A DNA stretch of 64,000 nucleotides, taken from positions 1,364,001 through 1,428,000 of the forward strand of contig NZ_OZ032151.1 in assembly GCF_964026475.1 (NCBI RefSeq), read 5' to 3'. Within the stretch, counting starts at the first letter, position 1; every line of letters begins with the position of its first letter. Positions 48,503 to 58,750 of this stretch are shown piece by piece. A model generated the notes under the pieces. That model saw only the letters and a program-made list of their open reading frames with translations. It was not told the DNA's origin and ran no database searches. The position numbers were made by a program, and so were the translations under genes. Origin of the DNA: Candidatus Tisiphia endosymbiont of Nemotelus nigrinus (GTDB taxonomy: Bacteria; Pseudomonadota; Alphaproteobacteria; Rickettsiales; Rickettsiaceae).

Positions 48503-50790
48503 ATTCAAAAGAAACCCTGATTTTAGTAGCTGATGTTAGGGGATGGGCTTTTGATAGTGTTGCCCAATATGTTCAATCTTTGCTAAATGATCAATATGAT
48601 TGTCATATAATTTATAGTTGTGATTATAAAACATGTGAGGATTTTTTAGGTGACTTAAACCAGTATGATTTTGTTAAATTAATACATTTTTTTCATCGTG
48701 GGTATTTAACGCACTTACTGCAAATTATAGCAGATAATAGTATTAACACTAATAGCAATATTGAAAAATTATTAAATATCGCTATTACCATTAGCATACC
48801 TGATCATTTATTTATTGAAAACGCAGGGGACATATTAAAAAATCTCCTAACTTTCCGATTTATTGATAATTACTACACTAGCTCTAAAAGATTGTATGAT
48901 ATTTATGCAAATATCCAAGAATACCCAAAACCTTGGCAAGTAATTTATGATAATGTATTAATTCTAGATTCTAAAAATGAGCCTGACCCTGAACTTGATT
49001 TAACCTCTAGTCAGCTAGTTGTTACATGGATTGGTAATAGTGCTTGGGAAAGTTGGTGTAGCACTATTGACGATTACAAAGGTCTAAAAACAGTAATTAT
49101 ACCAGCCCTAGAGCAGCTTGATCACGAGAAAATTCACATAAAAAGATGTATAATAGATAAAAATAAGCGAATACATTCGAAACAAGAAGTTTGGGATACT
49201 CTAAAAGAAACAGACATTCTGCTAATAGCATCCGTGCAAGAAGGCACACCACTAACGCTCATTGAAGCTATGGCATTTGGGTGTGCAATTATCACTACTG
49301 ATGTAGGGATTGCTCAGGAGGTACTACCTGATATACAACATCAATTTATAATTAATAGAGATTATCCGTATTTTACGGATTCTATAAAAAAATTAAATGC
49401 TAACAGAAATTTACTAACCAAGATTAAACAACAAAATTTTCTTGCTTATAAAAAAATCTTTGCTAATAAAACTCATCTGCAAAATTTGTGGTATTCGTTT
49501 ATAGAAGTTTCAGTAAAAAATCATAGCAAAAAACAAAAGCTACAAATTCTAAGAGATATCAACCTTGTTAATAAGGGTGAAGCACCCTCTATAATTGATA
49601 AAATACGTTCTATTCGTTTTTTAAAAAAGATCGCACAACCTCTTCTAAGATATTATTGGGTTAGGATATGTGCTAGACGAATAATTGCAATGCTTTATTG
49701 GTGCTCTTCAGAAAATGACTATGATAATTTTAAAAATTTTATAATCAAATATCAAGGACAGCAAAAAGATATTGACGATATTTACGTAATTTATTCTGAT
49801 GCTTTTCCTGGTGTTGCTAACTCTACTAAAGAATTATTTAACCAAATAATTCCTTTTCCTATGAGGAAAGGAAATGTTTTGCTAAGCTATGTTAATGCAT
49901 ATTTACCTAACAAGATTATTACTAAAATAGCACAGTTAATTATAAAAACAGGTATTAAAAAATTAGTTATATCGGGTGGGCTTGATGTTCATGTTCAATT
50001 AGTAGAAAAGCTACATGAGCTTAAGGCTGATAATTGTTTAAATATTTACTTTCTATGGCATGGCTCTCCTGCCCAATGGGTAGATTCCCATCATTGCCAA
50101 GATTTCTATAAATGGTTGAATTTATATAAACAAAATAAAATTAAAGCTATTATCACCTTGAAGAAAGGTCTAGAACAATTTATGATAGCTAATGGTATCC
50201 AATCTTATCTATTACAAAACTTCATACCATCGTCGCCTGAAAGAAAGACGATAGTCCTAGAAAATGGTAAATTTACCATTGGTGTATGGAGTGCTTCTAG
50301 CATATGGATAAAGAATCTCTATCCCCAATTTGCAGCAATAAGTATGTTTAAAGACAATATCTCTTGTCATACTAATTGCCATTTTAATGACAATAAACAC
50401 ACTTCTTGGATGATGGAAGATGTAGAACTTAAAGTTTTTCCTGAACAATTACCACATCAAGAATTAATAAAACTTATTGCCAACACTAATTTGACTTTAT
50501 ACATTACTAATTCAGAATGTTCACCTATGATAGTTTTAGAGAGTCTGAGTTTAGGAGTACCTTGCTTAGTTGGGCCTACATCAGATATTTATGATGATCA
50601 ATTTTTGCGTGACATGTTGACTGTCAATCGCGTCGATTGTCCGTTAACCATATTTAAAGCAATAGAAAAAGTTCAACAAAATATTGATATAATATGTTCC
50701 AAACTACCGGAGTTCATTAAAAAATATAATAAAAATGCTCTTGCTTTAAAAAACTCTTTGCTAACAACCATGAATAATGATCCTAATTAG
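48499..50790 (+). CDS. Large protein with two glycosyltransferase-like modules
   Basis: 763 residues without signal peptide. The first module ends in a GT4-type donor-binding signature, ASVQEGTPLTLIEAMAFGCAIITTDVG (about residues 243-270, given by position). After a helical linker near residue 340-400 a second module begins (DDIYVIYSDAFPGVANS) and has its own signature, SECSPMIVLESLSLGVPCLVG, near residue 673. Both look like retaining GT-B folds; whether both are active is unclear. It may add two sugars in sequence. Coupled to the epimerase gene upstream. Confidence 0.72.
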   Translation: MNSKETLILVADVRGWAFDSVAQYVQSLLNDQYDCHIIYSCDYKTCEDFLGDLNQYDFVKLIHFFHRGYLTHLLQIIADNSINTNSNIEKLLNIAITISIPDHLFIENAGDILKNLLTFRFIDNYYTSSKRLYDIYANIQEYPKPWQVIYDNVLILDSKNEPDPELDLTSSQLVVTWIGNSAWESWCSTIDDYKGLKTVIIPALEQLDHEKIHIKRCIIDKNKRIHSKQEVWDTLKETDILLIASVQEGTPLTLIEAMAFGCAIITTDVGIAQEVLPDIQHQFIINRDYPYFTDSIKKLNANRNLLTKIKQQNFLAYKKIFANKTHLQNLWYSFIEVSVKNHSKKQKLQILRDINLVNKGEAPSIIDKIRSIRFLKKIAQPLLRYYWVRICARRIIAMLYWCSSENDYDNFKNFIIKYQGQQKDIDDIYVIYSDAFPGVANSTKELFNQIIPFPMRKGNVLLSYVNAYLPNKIITKIAQLIIKTGIKKLVISGGLDVHVQLVEKLHELKADNCLNIYFLWHGSPAQWVDSHHCQDFYKWLNLYKQNKIKAIITLKKGLEQFMIANGIQSYLLQNFIPSSPERKTIVLENGKFTIGVWSASSIWIKNLYPQFAAISMFKDNISCHTNCHFNDNKHTSWMMEDVELKVFPEQLPHQELIKLIANTNLTLYITNSECSPMIVLESLSLGVPCLVGPTSDIYDDQFLRDMLTVNRVDCPLTIFKAIEKVQQNIDIICSKLPEFIKKYNKNALALKNSLLTTMNNDPN

Positions 50791-50819
50791 ATAGGGGGAA
50801 TGACTAATATTACGCCTTT

Positions 50820-51156
50820 ATTGTGAGGAAGTAGCTTTGCCACAGCTGTTGAAAGTTTAAAGAGGAAGGGATTTTAGAGGTCATAGTGGCAGTTTAAAAG
50901 TTGGGGGCAAATAACTGGTGTCATTGCAAAAAGGCGTAAGTAGCTCCTCGCAATGATGGCATGGACTCCGTCCTACAACTGTCGAAAGTTAGAAGAGGAA
51001 GCTGTTTTTAGGCAAGGAAATGTCATTGCGAGGAGTGCGTAAGCACGACGAAGCAATCCAAATTTAATCATTTTATGGATTGCTTCGTCGACCTTCGGTC
51101 TTCTCGCAATGACGTCACCCTATTTAAAACCCCCTCTTCTAACTTTCGACAGTTGT
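50820..51156. repeat. Family K element, copy 1, and neighbouring relics
   Basis: The complete copy spans 50975-51156: ends ACAACTGTCGAAAGTTAGAAG (21 bases) and CTTCTAACTTTCGACAGTTGT enclose an intact core (GTCATTGCGAGGAGTGCG, GACGAAGCAATCC, GGATTGCTTCGTCG, TTCTCGCAATGACGTC). Before it lie a second K left end (CACAGCTGTTGAAAG, 50837) and a partial core. A 592-base gap with no gene. Confidence 0.7.
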
Positions 51157-51255
51157 GAACTCCATCCAAACCCATATATGGACTTCGTCCATATATGACG
51201 CTAATTTGATATGGCTAAATATTAAATCGGGATAAAGTCATACTGAATTCTGGGG

Positions 51256-51350
51256 TCATCCTGAATTTATTTCAGGATCTTTTTTGTGTATAGTATATAT
51301 CCTGAAACAAGTTCAGGATGACTTGAATATGAAACTAACTTCAGGATGAC
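51256..51350. repeat. Family J repeat (CCTGAA-TTTCAGGA hairpins)
   Basis: Two consecutive hairpins, TCATCCTGAATTTATTTCAGGATC (51257-51280) and ATCCTGAAACAAGTTCAGGATGA (51299-51321), and a third half (CTTCAGGATGAC, 51339). A copy lies before the APC permease at about 5780-5820. It is just ahead of glyQ and may mask or modify its promoter. Confidence 0.55.
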
Positions 51351-51382
51351 TATTTTTTTAAAGAGCAAACAAATTTACCAAT

Positions 51383-52264
51383 ATGAAAAAATTATCATTT
51401 CAACAAATTATCTTGACCTTGCAAAATTACTGGCAAGATTATGGCTGTGCAATTTTACAGCCATATGACGCGCATGTTGGAGCTGGTACTTTTCATCCTG
51501 CTACTGTACTACGAACTCTTGGTAAGAAACCTTGGTTTGTAGCTTACGTTCAACCTTCTCGGCGTCCTCATGATAGTAGATACGCTTTGCATCCTAATAG
51601 AATGCAGCATTATTATCAATTTCAGGTTATACTAAAACCCTCTCCTGATGATATACAAGAGCTATATTTAAAGAGTCTTGAATGTCTTGGTATAGATTTG
51701 CAAAAACATGATATTAGGTTTGTTAAAGATGATTGGGAGTCTCCTAGTCTCGGTGCTGCTGGGCTTGGCTGGGAAATATGGTGTAACGGTATGGAAGTAT
51801 CACAATTTACTTATATGCAACAAATAGGTGGTATTGATTGTCGTCCAGTGGCTGGTGAGATTACCTATGGTTTAGAACGTCTGGCACTTTATATACAAGG
51901 AATCAATGAGGTAAGAAATCTTGACTGGAATGGTCAGGTTGGAGAAAAGGCTTTAACCTATGGTGAAGTAGATTTTGCCGCTGAAAAACAATTTTCAAAA
52001 TTTAATTTAGAATTAGCTGACGTAGCCATATTATCTCAGCATTTTATTGATAGTGAGAAACAATGTAATGAATTAATCGCTGCAGATTTACCTTTGCCAG
52101 CTTATGATTATTGTATTCAAGCTAGTCATCTTTTTAATCTGTTAAATGCCCGGGGGGTAATTAGTGTAACAGAGAGAGCATCTTACATACTCAGGATACG
52201 TAATTTGGCAAAAATGTGCTGTAATAAATGGTTAGAACTAGAAGATAAAGAAGAGTTAATATGA
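51383..52264 (+). CDS. glyQ: Glycine--tRNA ligase alpha subunit
   Basis: Catalytic subunit of the bacterial alpha2beta2 glycyl-tRNA synthetase. [25 protein letters not shown] at the start, [22 protein letters not shown] and [20 protein letters not shown] are family hallmarks. 293 residues is normal. ATGA overlap with glyS. First of glyQ-glyS-tsaC-ftsY. Confidence 0.97.
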   Translation: MKKLSFQQIILTLQNYWQDYGCAILQPYDAHVGAGTFHPATVLRTLGKKPWFVAYVQPSRRPHDSRYALHPNRMQHYYQFQVILKPSPDDIQELYLKSLECLGIDLQKHDIRFVKDDWESPSLGAAGLGWEIWCNGMEVSQFTYMQQIGGIDCRPVAGEITYGLERLALYIQGINEVRNLDWNGQVGEKALTYGEVDFAAEKQFSKFNLELADVAILSQHFIDSEKQCNELIAADLPLPAYDYCIQASHLFNLLNARGVISVTERASYILRIRNLAKMCCNKWLELEDKEELI

Positions 52265-54300
52265 GTGAGTTATTATTAGAACTTTTTAGCGAAGAGATAC
52301 CAGCTTTGATGCAGAAAAATGCAGCGGAAAGCTATAAAACCATATTTACGACAATCTTGCAGGAAAGCGAGCTAGTTGCTGATGTTCAGCTATATGTTGG
52401 ATCTAGGAGAATTGCTGTACATATTACAAATTTACCAAAATCTATACCACCAAAAGAAATTACCATAAGAGGACCGAAAGTTTCGGCAACGCAGCAGGCT
52501 GTAGAAGGGTTTTGTCGATCAAATAATATTGAGCAAAATAAATTATCTACGCTATTAGTGCAAGGGCAATTATATTATATAATAGCAAAGAGTAGCATAG
52601 AAACCGATATACGAGTATTATTGCAAGAGATAATTCCTAAAGCAATTAGTAAGTATATTTGGTCAAAATCTATGTATTGGGGGAATTATGATATAAGTTG
52701 GATTAGACCGCTTAGGAATATTTTATGTATATTTGATGGAGAAATACTAGCCATTAAATATGGACATTTGACGGCAAATAATATTACCTTTGGGCACAGA
52801 TTTCTTAGTCCTGAACCGATTACTATAGACAGTTTTTCTGAATACCAGAATAAGCTGCGGGAGAGTAATGTCATTATTGACCAAGAAGAACGTAAGGAGA
52901 TAATAAAAAGTCAGCTATCAAAAATAGCCAATTCACTTAATTTAGTTATCAAAGATGATGAGAAATTATTAGAAGAAGTAACAGGATTAGTAGAATTGCC
53001 AGTTGTTATGGCGGGTAAAATACCTGAGATATTTTTGCAGTTACCTAGTGAAGTACTAGTTAGCTCAATGCGTAGCCACCAGAAATATTTTAGCACTTTT
53101 GACCAAGCTGGTAATTTTGCTCCTTATTTTCTTTTTGTTAGTAATATGCGACATGATCAAAATGTTATAATAAGTGGTAACGAAAAAGTACTAGCTGCTA
53201 GACTATCTGATGCGTTATATTTTTATCAGCAGGATTTATCTAATAGTTTAGAATCAAAATTGCCAAAGCTTGAGCAGATAACTTTCCATGCAAAGCTTGG
53301 CAGTATCAAACAAAAAACAGAGAGAATTGATGATATTTGTAATTATCTAATGCTAGGAAATCAGGATTTGCAAGTAGCAGCTAAACTTTGTAAAAGTGAC
53401 CTAACAACTGAAATGGTGGGAGAATTCCCTGAACTGCAAGGTATTATGGGATATTATTACGCCAAAGCCGAAGGGTTAAATGATCAGATTGCCTTGGCAA
53501 TAAGAGATCATTATAAACCACAAGGACCATCAGATAATTTGCCAATGGGAAATAGTGCAATATTGGCGATTGCTGATAAACTGGATAGTTTAGTAGGTTT
53601 GATATTAATAGGAGAAGAGCCAAATGGTTCAAGAGACCCTTACTCGCTTAGACGGCAAGCATTAGGTATTATTAGGATAATTTTAACTAATAAATTAAAT
53701 ATTGATATTAAGGAACTAGTTGCGTATGTAGTTCACTTATATCAAACTATGTTTGAAGACGTAAAGGGAGGAGGGGATGATAGTGGGCTAAATAAAACTA
53801 GTCAGATAATTCTAGAGTTCTTAGAAGAACGAGCCAAATATTATTTTAAAAATCACTATGACATATCGTTAATTAATGCGGTGCTTGATTTTGATATTGA
53901 AAGAGATTTAGTGATTAGCGAAATAAAGCTCGGTGCTTTACAAAAGTTTCTCGCTGGAGTGGATGGTGAGAATTTATTAACTATTTACAAAAGAGCAAAT
54001 AATATACTAGAAGGTAGTAATATAGAAGGAGAAGTTGATCAAAAGGCTTTTATTTCACAATATGAGCAACAATTATTTTTATCATTAGAAAACGTTTCTA
54101 AACAAATAGATCACTATATTGCAGAAAAAGATTTTACTAAAACTCTTAGCCTGTTACTAGAAATATTAAAACCTGTCAATGAGTTTTTTGATAATGTTAT
54201 GGTCAAAGATCAAGATCGTAACATTGCCAATAATCGTTTATTGTTGCTCAGAATGGTTACCCAATTATTTGATAAATTAGCAAAATTTAGTGCTTTATGA
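52261..54300 (+). CDS. glyS: Glycine--tRNA ligase beta subunit
   Basis: tRNA-binding subunit. [16 protein letters not shown] and RGPKVS near the start, [28 protein letters not shown] and [12 protein letters not shown] are family motifs; the C-terminal DALR-like helical domain follows. 679 residues is normal. Overlaps glyQ and tsaC by 4 bases each. Confidence 0.97.
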   Translation: MSELLLELFSEEIPALMQKNAAESYKTIFTTILQESELVADVQLYVGSRRIAVHITNLPKSIPPKEITIRGPKVSATQQAVEGFCRSNNIEQNKLSTLLVQGQLYYIIAKSSIETDIRVLLQEIIPKAISKYIWSKSMYWGNYDISWIRPLRNILCIFDGEILAIKYGHLTANNITFGHRFLSPEPITIDSFSEYQNKLRESNVIIDQEERKEIIKSQLSKIANSLNLVIKDDEKLLEEVTGLVELPVVMAGKIPEIFLQLPSEVLVSSMRSHQKYFSTFDQAGNFAPYFLFVSNMRHDQNVIISGNEKVLAARLSDALYFYQQDLSNSLESKLPKLEQITFHAKLGSIKQKTERIDDICNYLMLGNQDLQVAAKLCKSDLTTEMVGEFPELQGIMGYYYAKAEGLNDQIALAIRDHYKPQGPSDNLPMGNSAILAIADKLDSLVGLILIGEEPNGSRDPYSLRRQALGIIRIILTNKLNIDIKELVAYVVHLYQTMFEDVKGGGDDSGLNKTSQIILEFLEERAKYYFKNHYDISLINAVLDFDIERDLVISEIKLGALQKFLAGVDGENLLTIYKRANNILEGSNIEGEVDQKAFISQYEQQLFLSLENVSKQIDHYIAEKDFTKTLSLLLEILKPVNEFFDNVMVKDQDRNIANNRLLLLRMVTQLFDKLAKFSAL

Positions 54301-55247
54301 CTGATACATTAAAGCAGGCTGCCAAATTTATAAAATCTGGCAATGTAGTAGCATTCCCCACAGAAACAGTATATGGACTTGGGGCAGATGCTAGTAATGA
54401 GCAAGCTTGTCAGAAGATTTTTAAGATAAAAAAGCGTCCAAGCATAAATCCTCTAATTGTTCATGTAGCAACTATGAGCCAAGCTAAAACTATAGGGGAA
54501 TTTAATGCAGATGCCATTAAGTTAAGTGAGGTGTTTTGGCCAGGGCCTTTATCGATTGTTGTACCATTAAAAAGTGGGGCAAATATAGCGGAATCAGTAT
54601 TAGCTGGGATGACAACGGTTGCCCTTCGTATACCATCACATAATATTGCTTTGGAGCTAATAAGAAAGTCAGCTACTCCGATAGCAGCCCCTAGTGCTAA
54701 CCCATCAGGTTATATTAGTAGCACGACTTTACAGCATGTACAGGAACATTTTGCAAATGACCAAGATATTTTTATTTTAGAGGATAATTTAAATGATTGT
54801 AAGTGTCAATATGGTATAGAATCAACCATAGTAGATAGTACTACTAATAACTTAACTATTTTGCGAGATGGTTTTATTACGCTGGAAGCGTTAGAGAAGG
54901 CCATTGGTAAGAAACTAGATAAAACATCCAGCTTGATGCAAATTAAAGCTCCGGGGATGATGAATAAACATTACTCGCCAAGAGTTAAAGTAAGATTGAA
55001 TGCAGAGAGTTTAGAAGCTAATGAGGTAGGGCTTAATTTTGCCGATAGTAAGCTAGAGGGTAATTTTTCGCTTAATTTAAGTTTAACTGGTGATTTAATT
55101 GAAACAGCTAGTAACTTATTTGCCAGTCTTAGAATATTGGATAATTACGCAGAATTAAATGGATTAGCAATTGCCGTTGCCTCTATCCCAGAGGTTGGTA
55201 TTGGCGTTGCAATCAATGATCGACTTAAAAGAGCGGCGGTAAAATGA
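54297..55247 (+). CDS. tsaC: L-threonylcarbamoyladenylate synthase (Sua5/TsaC type)
   Basis: Makes threonylcarbamoyl-AMP for the t6A37 modification of ANN-reading tRNAs. The YrdC domain (residues 1-200) shows GNVVAFPTETVYGLGADA, KRPSINPLIVHV, WPGPLSIV and SANPSG. A C-terminal Sua5 domain follows from about residue 215 (APGMMNKHYSPR), so it is the longer Sua5 form. 316 residues. Coupled on both sides by ATGA overlaps. Confidence 0.94.
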   Translation: MTDTLKQAAKFIKSGNVVAFPTETVYGLGADASNEQACQKIFKIKKRPSINPLIVHVATMSQAKTIGEFNADAIKLSEVFWPGPLSIVVPLKSGANIAESVLAGMTTVALRIPSHNIALELIRKSATPIAAPSANPSGYISSTTLQHVQEHFANDQDIFILEDNLNDCKCQYGIESTIVDSTTNNLTILRDGFITLEALEKAIGKKLDKTSSLMQIKAPGMMNKHYSPRVKVRLNAESLEANEVGLNFADSKLEGNFSLNLSLTGDLIETASNLFASLRILDNYAELNGLAIAVASIPEVGIGVAINDRLKRAAVK

Positions 55248-56155
55248 CATCTATATTTACTAAATTAAAGCAGGTATTAGTTAATAGTTCAAATAAAATA
55301 TCTTCGGGCATTGACCAGATATTTTATAAAAGAAAACTAGATGAGCAAACTTTAAATGAATTAGAGGAGTTGTTAATATCTGCAGATATCACAGCCTCTG
55401 TGGCAATAGAGCTGGTTGATAAACTAAGAGCTATCAAATTTGATAAAGAAGTAAGTGGTTTGGCAATCAAAGAACAGCTAGCTGACATTATCGGGCAATT
55501 ATTGGTAAAAACTAGCAAGCCTTTTGAATTGTATGATAAAAAGCTTAATGTTATCCTAGTTTGCGGTGTTAATGGGTCAGGGAAAACTACGACAATAGGC
55601 AAGCTAGCCAGCATTTATCGTAGACAGGGGAAAAAAGTAGCAATTGCTGCTTGTGATACATTTAGGGCTGCTGCTGTTAGTCAATTATCTAGTTGGGCTG
55701 ATAAAAGTGGTTCAATGTTTATTGCTGGTGAAGAATCAGCTGAGCCTGCTAGTGTTGCTTATCTTGCTATGCAGTCTTCAATAAAAAATGATGTTGATAT
55801 ATTATTTATTGATACAGCTGGAAGGTTGCATAACAAGAAGAATTTGATGGAAGAACTTGCCAAAATTGTTAGGGTTATTAAGAAGATTGATGATACAGCT
55901 CCTCACCATAGTATATTAGTAATTGATGCGACCACAGGACAGAATGTATATAACCAAGTTGAACAATTTGCCGCTATTGCTAACATAACAAGTCTGATAG
56001 TCACTAAATTAGACGGTACGGCAAAAGCTGGTGTAGTGGTAGGAGTCGTACAAAAATTCGCCTTACCAGTATGTTTTTTAGGGGTAGGGGAAAAGGTAGA
56101 CGATCTAAAACCGTTTGATCCAGCTGCGTTTGCCAGTAGTTTAGTAGGGAATTAA
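55244..56155 (+). CDS. ftsY: Signal recognition particle receptor FtsY
   Basis: SRP receptor GTPase that delivers ribosomes to the Sec translocon. Short acidic-free N-domain at residues 1-85, then the NG core: P-loop VNGSGKTTTIGKLA, DTFRAAAVSQL, DTAGRLHNKKNLMEEL, TKLDGTAKAG and GVGEKVDDLKPF. The A domain is missing, as usual in Rickettsia-like FtsY. 303 residues. Last of the glyQ operon. Confidence 0.96.
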   Translation: MTSIFTKLKQVLVNSSNKISSGIDQIFYKRKLDEQTLNELEELLISADITASVAIELVDKLRAIKFDKEVSGLAIKEQLADIIGQLLVKTSKPFELYDKKLNVILVCGVNGSGKTTTIGKLASIYRRQGKKVAIAACDTFRAAAVSQLSSWADKSGSMFIAGEESAEPASVAYLAMQSSIKNDVDILFIDTAGRLHNKKNLMEELAKIVRVIKKIDDTAPHHSILVIDATTGQNVYNQVEQFAAIANITSLIVTKLDGTAKAGVVVGVVQKFALPVCFLGVGEKVDDLKPFDPAAFASSLVGN

Positions 56156-56219
56156 TTATTAAATATAGATGATAAAATAATTGTTGAAAAGCATTAAGTG
56201 ATACTTTATATTTTACTAT

Positions 56220-57212
56220 ATGAAATATGACCTACTAGACAACAAAAAAAAGCAACTGGATAGAATCAGACCATTAACTCTAGAGTTGGTTAGAAACTTA
56301 GAGCAGTGGTTTAAGGTAGAGTTGACTTATACCAGTAATGCTATTGAGGGTAATACTCTCTCGCGTTTGGAAACTGCTGTGGTAATTGAAAAAGGATTAA
56401 CAGTTGGTGGAAAATCGTTAGTAGAACATCTTGAGGCAAGAAATCATGCACAAGCTTTGGACTTAATCCATGAAATACAGCAAAAGAAAATTTGTGAAAT
56501 TACTGAAAACGATATTTTATCAATTCATGCTCTCATCCTAAAGGGTATCGATGATTATAATGCTGGATATTATAGGCAAGTAGCAGTACGTATTTCAGGT
56601 TCAAGGGTAATAATGCCAAATCCAGTAAAAGTACCAAACTTGATGGTAGATTTCATTGCATGGCTAAACTCATCTAAAGATATGCATCCTGTAGCACTTG
56701 CAGGAGAAGCACATTATCGACTAGTAACTATCCATCCTTTCTCAGACGGGAATGGTCGAACTGCACGATTATTGATGAATTTAATTCTAATAATGGCAGG
56801 CTATCCACCGGCTATTATTAGACTACAAGAGAGGTTACCTTATGTAACATCTCTAGAAACTGCACAACTTGGTGGTTCAAAAGAAGCCTATGAAAAGATT
56901 ATATTTAATGCAGTCAATCGTTCTCTTGATATTTATCTTAAAGCAGCAAACTCTGTAAACTCTTCAGATGTAGTATTATCAGAGAAATTATTAAGAATTG
57001 GTAAGCTTGCAAAAGCTGTCAGTGAAACTGTGTCAACAATTCGTTTTTGGACTAAGGAAGGCTTGCTTGAAATTGCTGATGTTACTAAATCACGCTATCA
57101 GCTTTACTCGCCTGAAATGATTGAACAATGTATAGAAATTCAACGATTAAAGAAACAAAAGCTAACACTGAATGAAATCAAGAATATGCTTGTGAATAAT
57201 GACATAAAATAA
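56220..57212 (+). CDS. Fic-domain protein fused to a MerR-like HTH
   Basis: Fic proteins transfer AMP or other phosphate-bearing groups to target proteins. The active-site motif is HPFSDGNGRTARLLMN (HPFxxGNGR complete). An N-terminal inhibitory motif SNAIEG fits the (S/T)xxxE(G/N) pattern of class II Fic enzymes. From about residue 255 the C-terminus reads like a MerR DNA-binding domain: KLAKAVSETVSTIRFWTKEGLL, then YQLYSPEMIEQ and LTLNEIKNML. Target unknown; it could modify a bacterial protein and regulate transcription, or act in the host. No type IV secretion signal can be judged. It lies 64 bases after ftsY, with cca 18 bases downstream. Confidence 0.85.
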   Translation: MKYDLLDNKKKQLDRIRPLTLELVRNLEQWFKVELTYTSNAIEGNTLSRLETAVVIEKGLTVGGKSLVEHLEARNHAQALDLIHEIQQKKICEITENDILSIHALILKGIDDYNAGYYRQVAVRISGSRVIMPNPVKVPNLMVDFIAWLNSSKDMHPVALAGEAHYRLVTIHPFSDGNGRTARLLMNLILIMAGYPPAIIRLQERLPYVTSLETAQLGGSKEAYEKIIFNAVNRSLDIYLKAANSVNSSDVVLSEKLLRIGKLAKAVSETVSTIRFWTKEGLLEIADVTKSRYQLYSPEMIEQCIEIQRLKKQKLTLNEIKNMLVNNDIK

Positions 57213-57230
57213 AAATAAGGTATTTTTATA

Positions 57231-58442
57231 ATGTACATTGTAAAAAAAAAATTATCTATCCAATCACGCTATTACAAAGAAATTTTGTCAATAATTAAAT
57301 TAGGTGGCGGAGTAGCAAGGATTGTCGGCGGAGCTGTTCGGGATGCTATTCTTGGTGTTGTTAACTACGACATTGATATAGCAACCAATTTATTACCAGA
57401 GCAAGTAACAGATATTTTATCAACAGCCAATATTAATGTTATCCCAACTGGTATAAAATATGGCACAGTTACGGCTTTATTAAATAATGAGAAATTTGAG
57501 ATTACTACACTTAGAAAAGATATAAAATGTGATGGTCGGCACACAGAAGTTATTTTTACTGATGATTTTATGGAGGATGCTACTAGAAGAGATTTTACTA
57601 TTAATGCACTAAGCTATTGTCCATTTGAGCATAAAATTTATGATTATTTTGGTGGAATAGATGATTTACGAGAATTTAAGGTAATATTTATCGAACAGCC
57701 ATTTGAACGAATTGAAGAAGATTTTTTACGTATTTTACGATTCTTCCGTTTTTCCTGTTATTATGCAAGACAGTTAGATCGTAAAGGGCTAGATGCCTGT
57801 ATTAAATTGCGAGAAAATCTTAAATTATTATCAAAAGAACGGATAAAATGGGAGATGGACAAGTTGATTATCTCAGATAATAGTCCTAATATTTTGCAGC
57901 AAATGTTTGATAATGGCATATTGCAAATAATATTACCAGTTAGTAAATTTGATAAAAAATCTTTGATGGAAGCAATTAATTTCGGTTCTTTAGAGCCTTA
58001 CACTAGGTATTCACTTTTATTTTACCACATAAAGAACTTACCACTAAGTGATTTATTAAATTTAAAATTTTCTCGGCACATCGCCCTCAAAATCATTACT
58101 ATACTTAGATTTGTTAATAAAGAAATCAACGAATTTACATTACGAGAAATTTGGTGGGAAAATGATGATTATTTGCAGTATATAAGTGTTCTAGTATCAC
58201 TAGGCAAAGTAGATAGAACGGTGGCCAAGAAATTTCTAGATGCATACCAATCCAAACCCCGACCAATATTCCCGATAAATGGACATGACTTACAGAAAAT
58301 AAATATTCATGGTAAAGCTATTGGCACAGTGATAGATAAATTAAAGAAATCTTGGATTGCCAGTGATTTTACACTTAATAAACATCAATTACTTGAATTA
58401 GTTATTTCCGACAGTCTAGGCTCTATTGATAAAATAATATAA
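57231..58442 (+). CDS. cca: CCA tRNA nucleotidyltransferase / poly(A) polymerase family
   Basis: Adds or repairs the 3' CCA of tRNAs. Class II nucleotidyltransferase head: RIVGGAVRDAILG, DYDIDIATN-type motif (NYDIDIATNLLPEQ), GTVTALL, TRRDFTINAL, and the tRNA-binding neck ERIEEDFLRILRFFRF. The tRNA-Arg in this window already encodes CCA, so the enzyme may serve repair or other tRNAs. The last nine or so codons overlap a 20-base match to the end of family A (58398-58417), so the extreme C-terminus is repeat-derived. Confidence 0.92.
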   Translation: MYIVKKKLSIQSRYYKEILSIIKLGGGVARIVGGAVRDAILGVVNYDIDIATNLLPEQVTDILSTANINVIPTGIKYGTVTALLNNEKFEITTLRKDIKCDGRHTEVIFTDDFMEDATRRDFTINALSYCPFEHKIYDYFGGIDDLREFKVIFIEQPFERIEEDFLRILRFFRFSCYYARQLDRKGLDACIKLRENLKLLSKERIKWEMDKLIISDNSPNILQQMFDNGILQIILPVSKFDKKSLMEAINFGSLEPYTRYSLLFYHIKNLPLSDLLNLKFSRHIALKIITILRFVNKEINEFTLREIWWENDDYLQYISVLVSLGKVDRTVAKKFLDAYQSKPRPIFPINGHDLQKINIHGKAIGTVIDKLKKSWIASDFTLNKHQLLELVISDSLGSIDKII

Positions 58443-58486
58443 TTATTGTATAGTAAATTCCTAAGGTACTAAATTAGGAAAATATT

Positions 58487-58750
58487 ATGAATCAAAATCA
58501 ACAAGTGAAAGTAATAGGTAGTAACGGTCAACTATCGCTTGGCAAAGTATTTGCAGGACAAATGGTATTAATCGAACAATTAGATAATGACACATGGATC
58601 ATTAAAACAGGAGAATTTGTTCCAACCTCAGAAAAATGGTTATCTCAAGGAGATACTTTAACTAAACTAGATAAAGCATTATCGTGGGCAGAAAGCAATA
58701 AACCAAAAGATAACTTACAAGAAATTGTTGAGAAAATTGAACATGTCTAA
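58487..58750 (+). CDS. Putative antitoxin of a RelE-like pair
   Basis: 87 residues. The N-terminal half (VKVIGSNGQLSLGKVFAGQMVLI) resembles a small swapped-hairpin or barrel DNA-binding fold; the C-terminal half is helical and charged (ALSWAESNKP, EIVEKIEHV), as expected for a toxin-binding tail. It overlaps the next frame by 8 bases, the typical antitoxin-first order. Family not identified with certainty; the call rests on size, order and partner. Confidence 0.6.
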   Translation: MNQNQQVKVIGSNGQLSLGKVFAGQMVLIEQLDNDTWIIKTGEFVPTSEKWLSQGDTLTKLDKALSWAESNKPKDNLQEIVEKIEHV

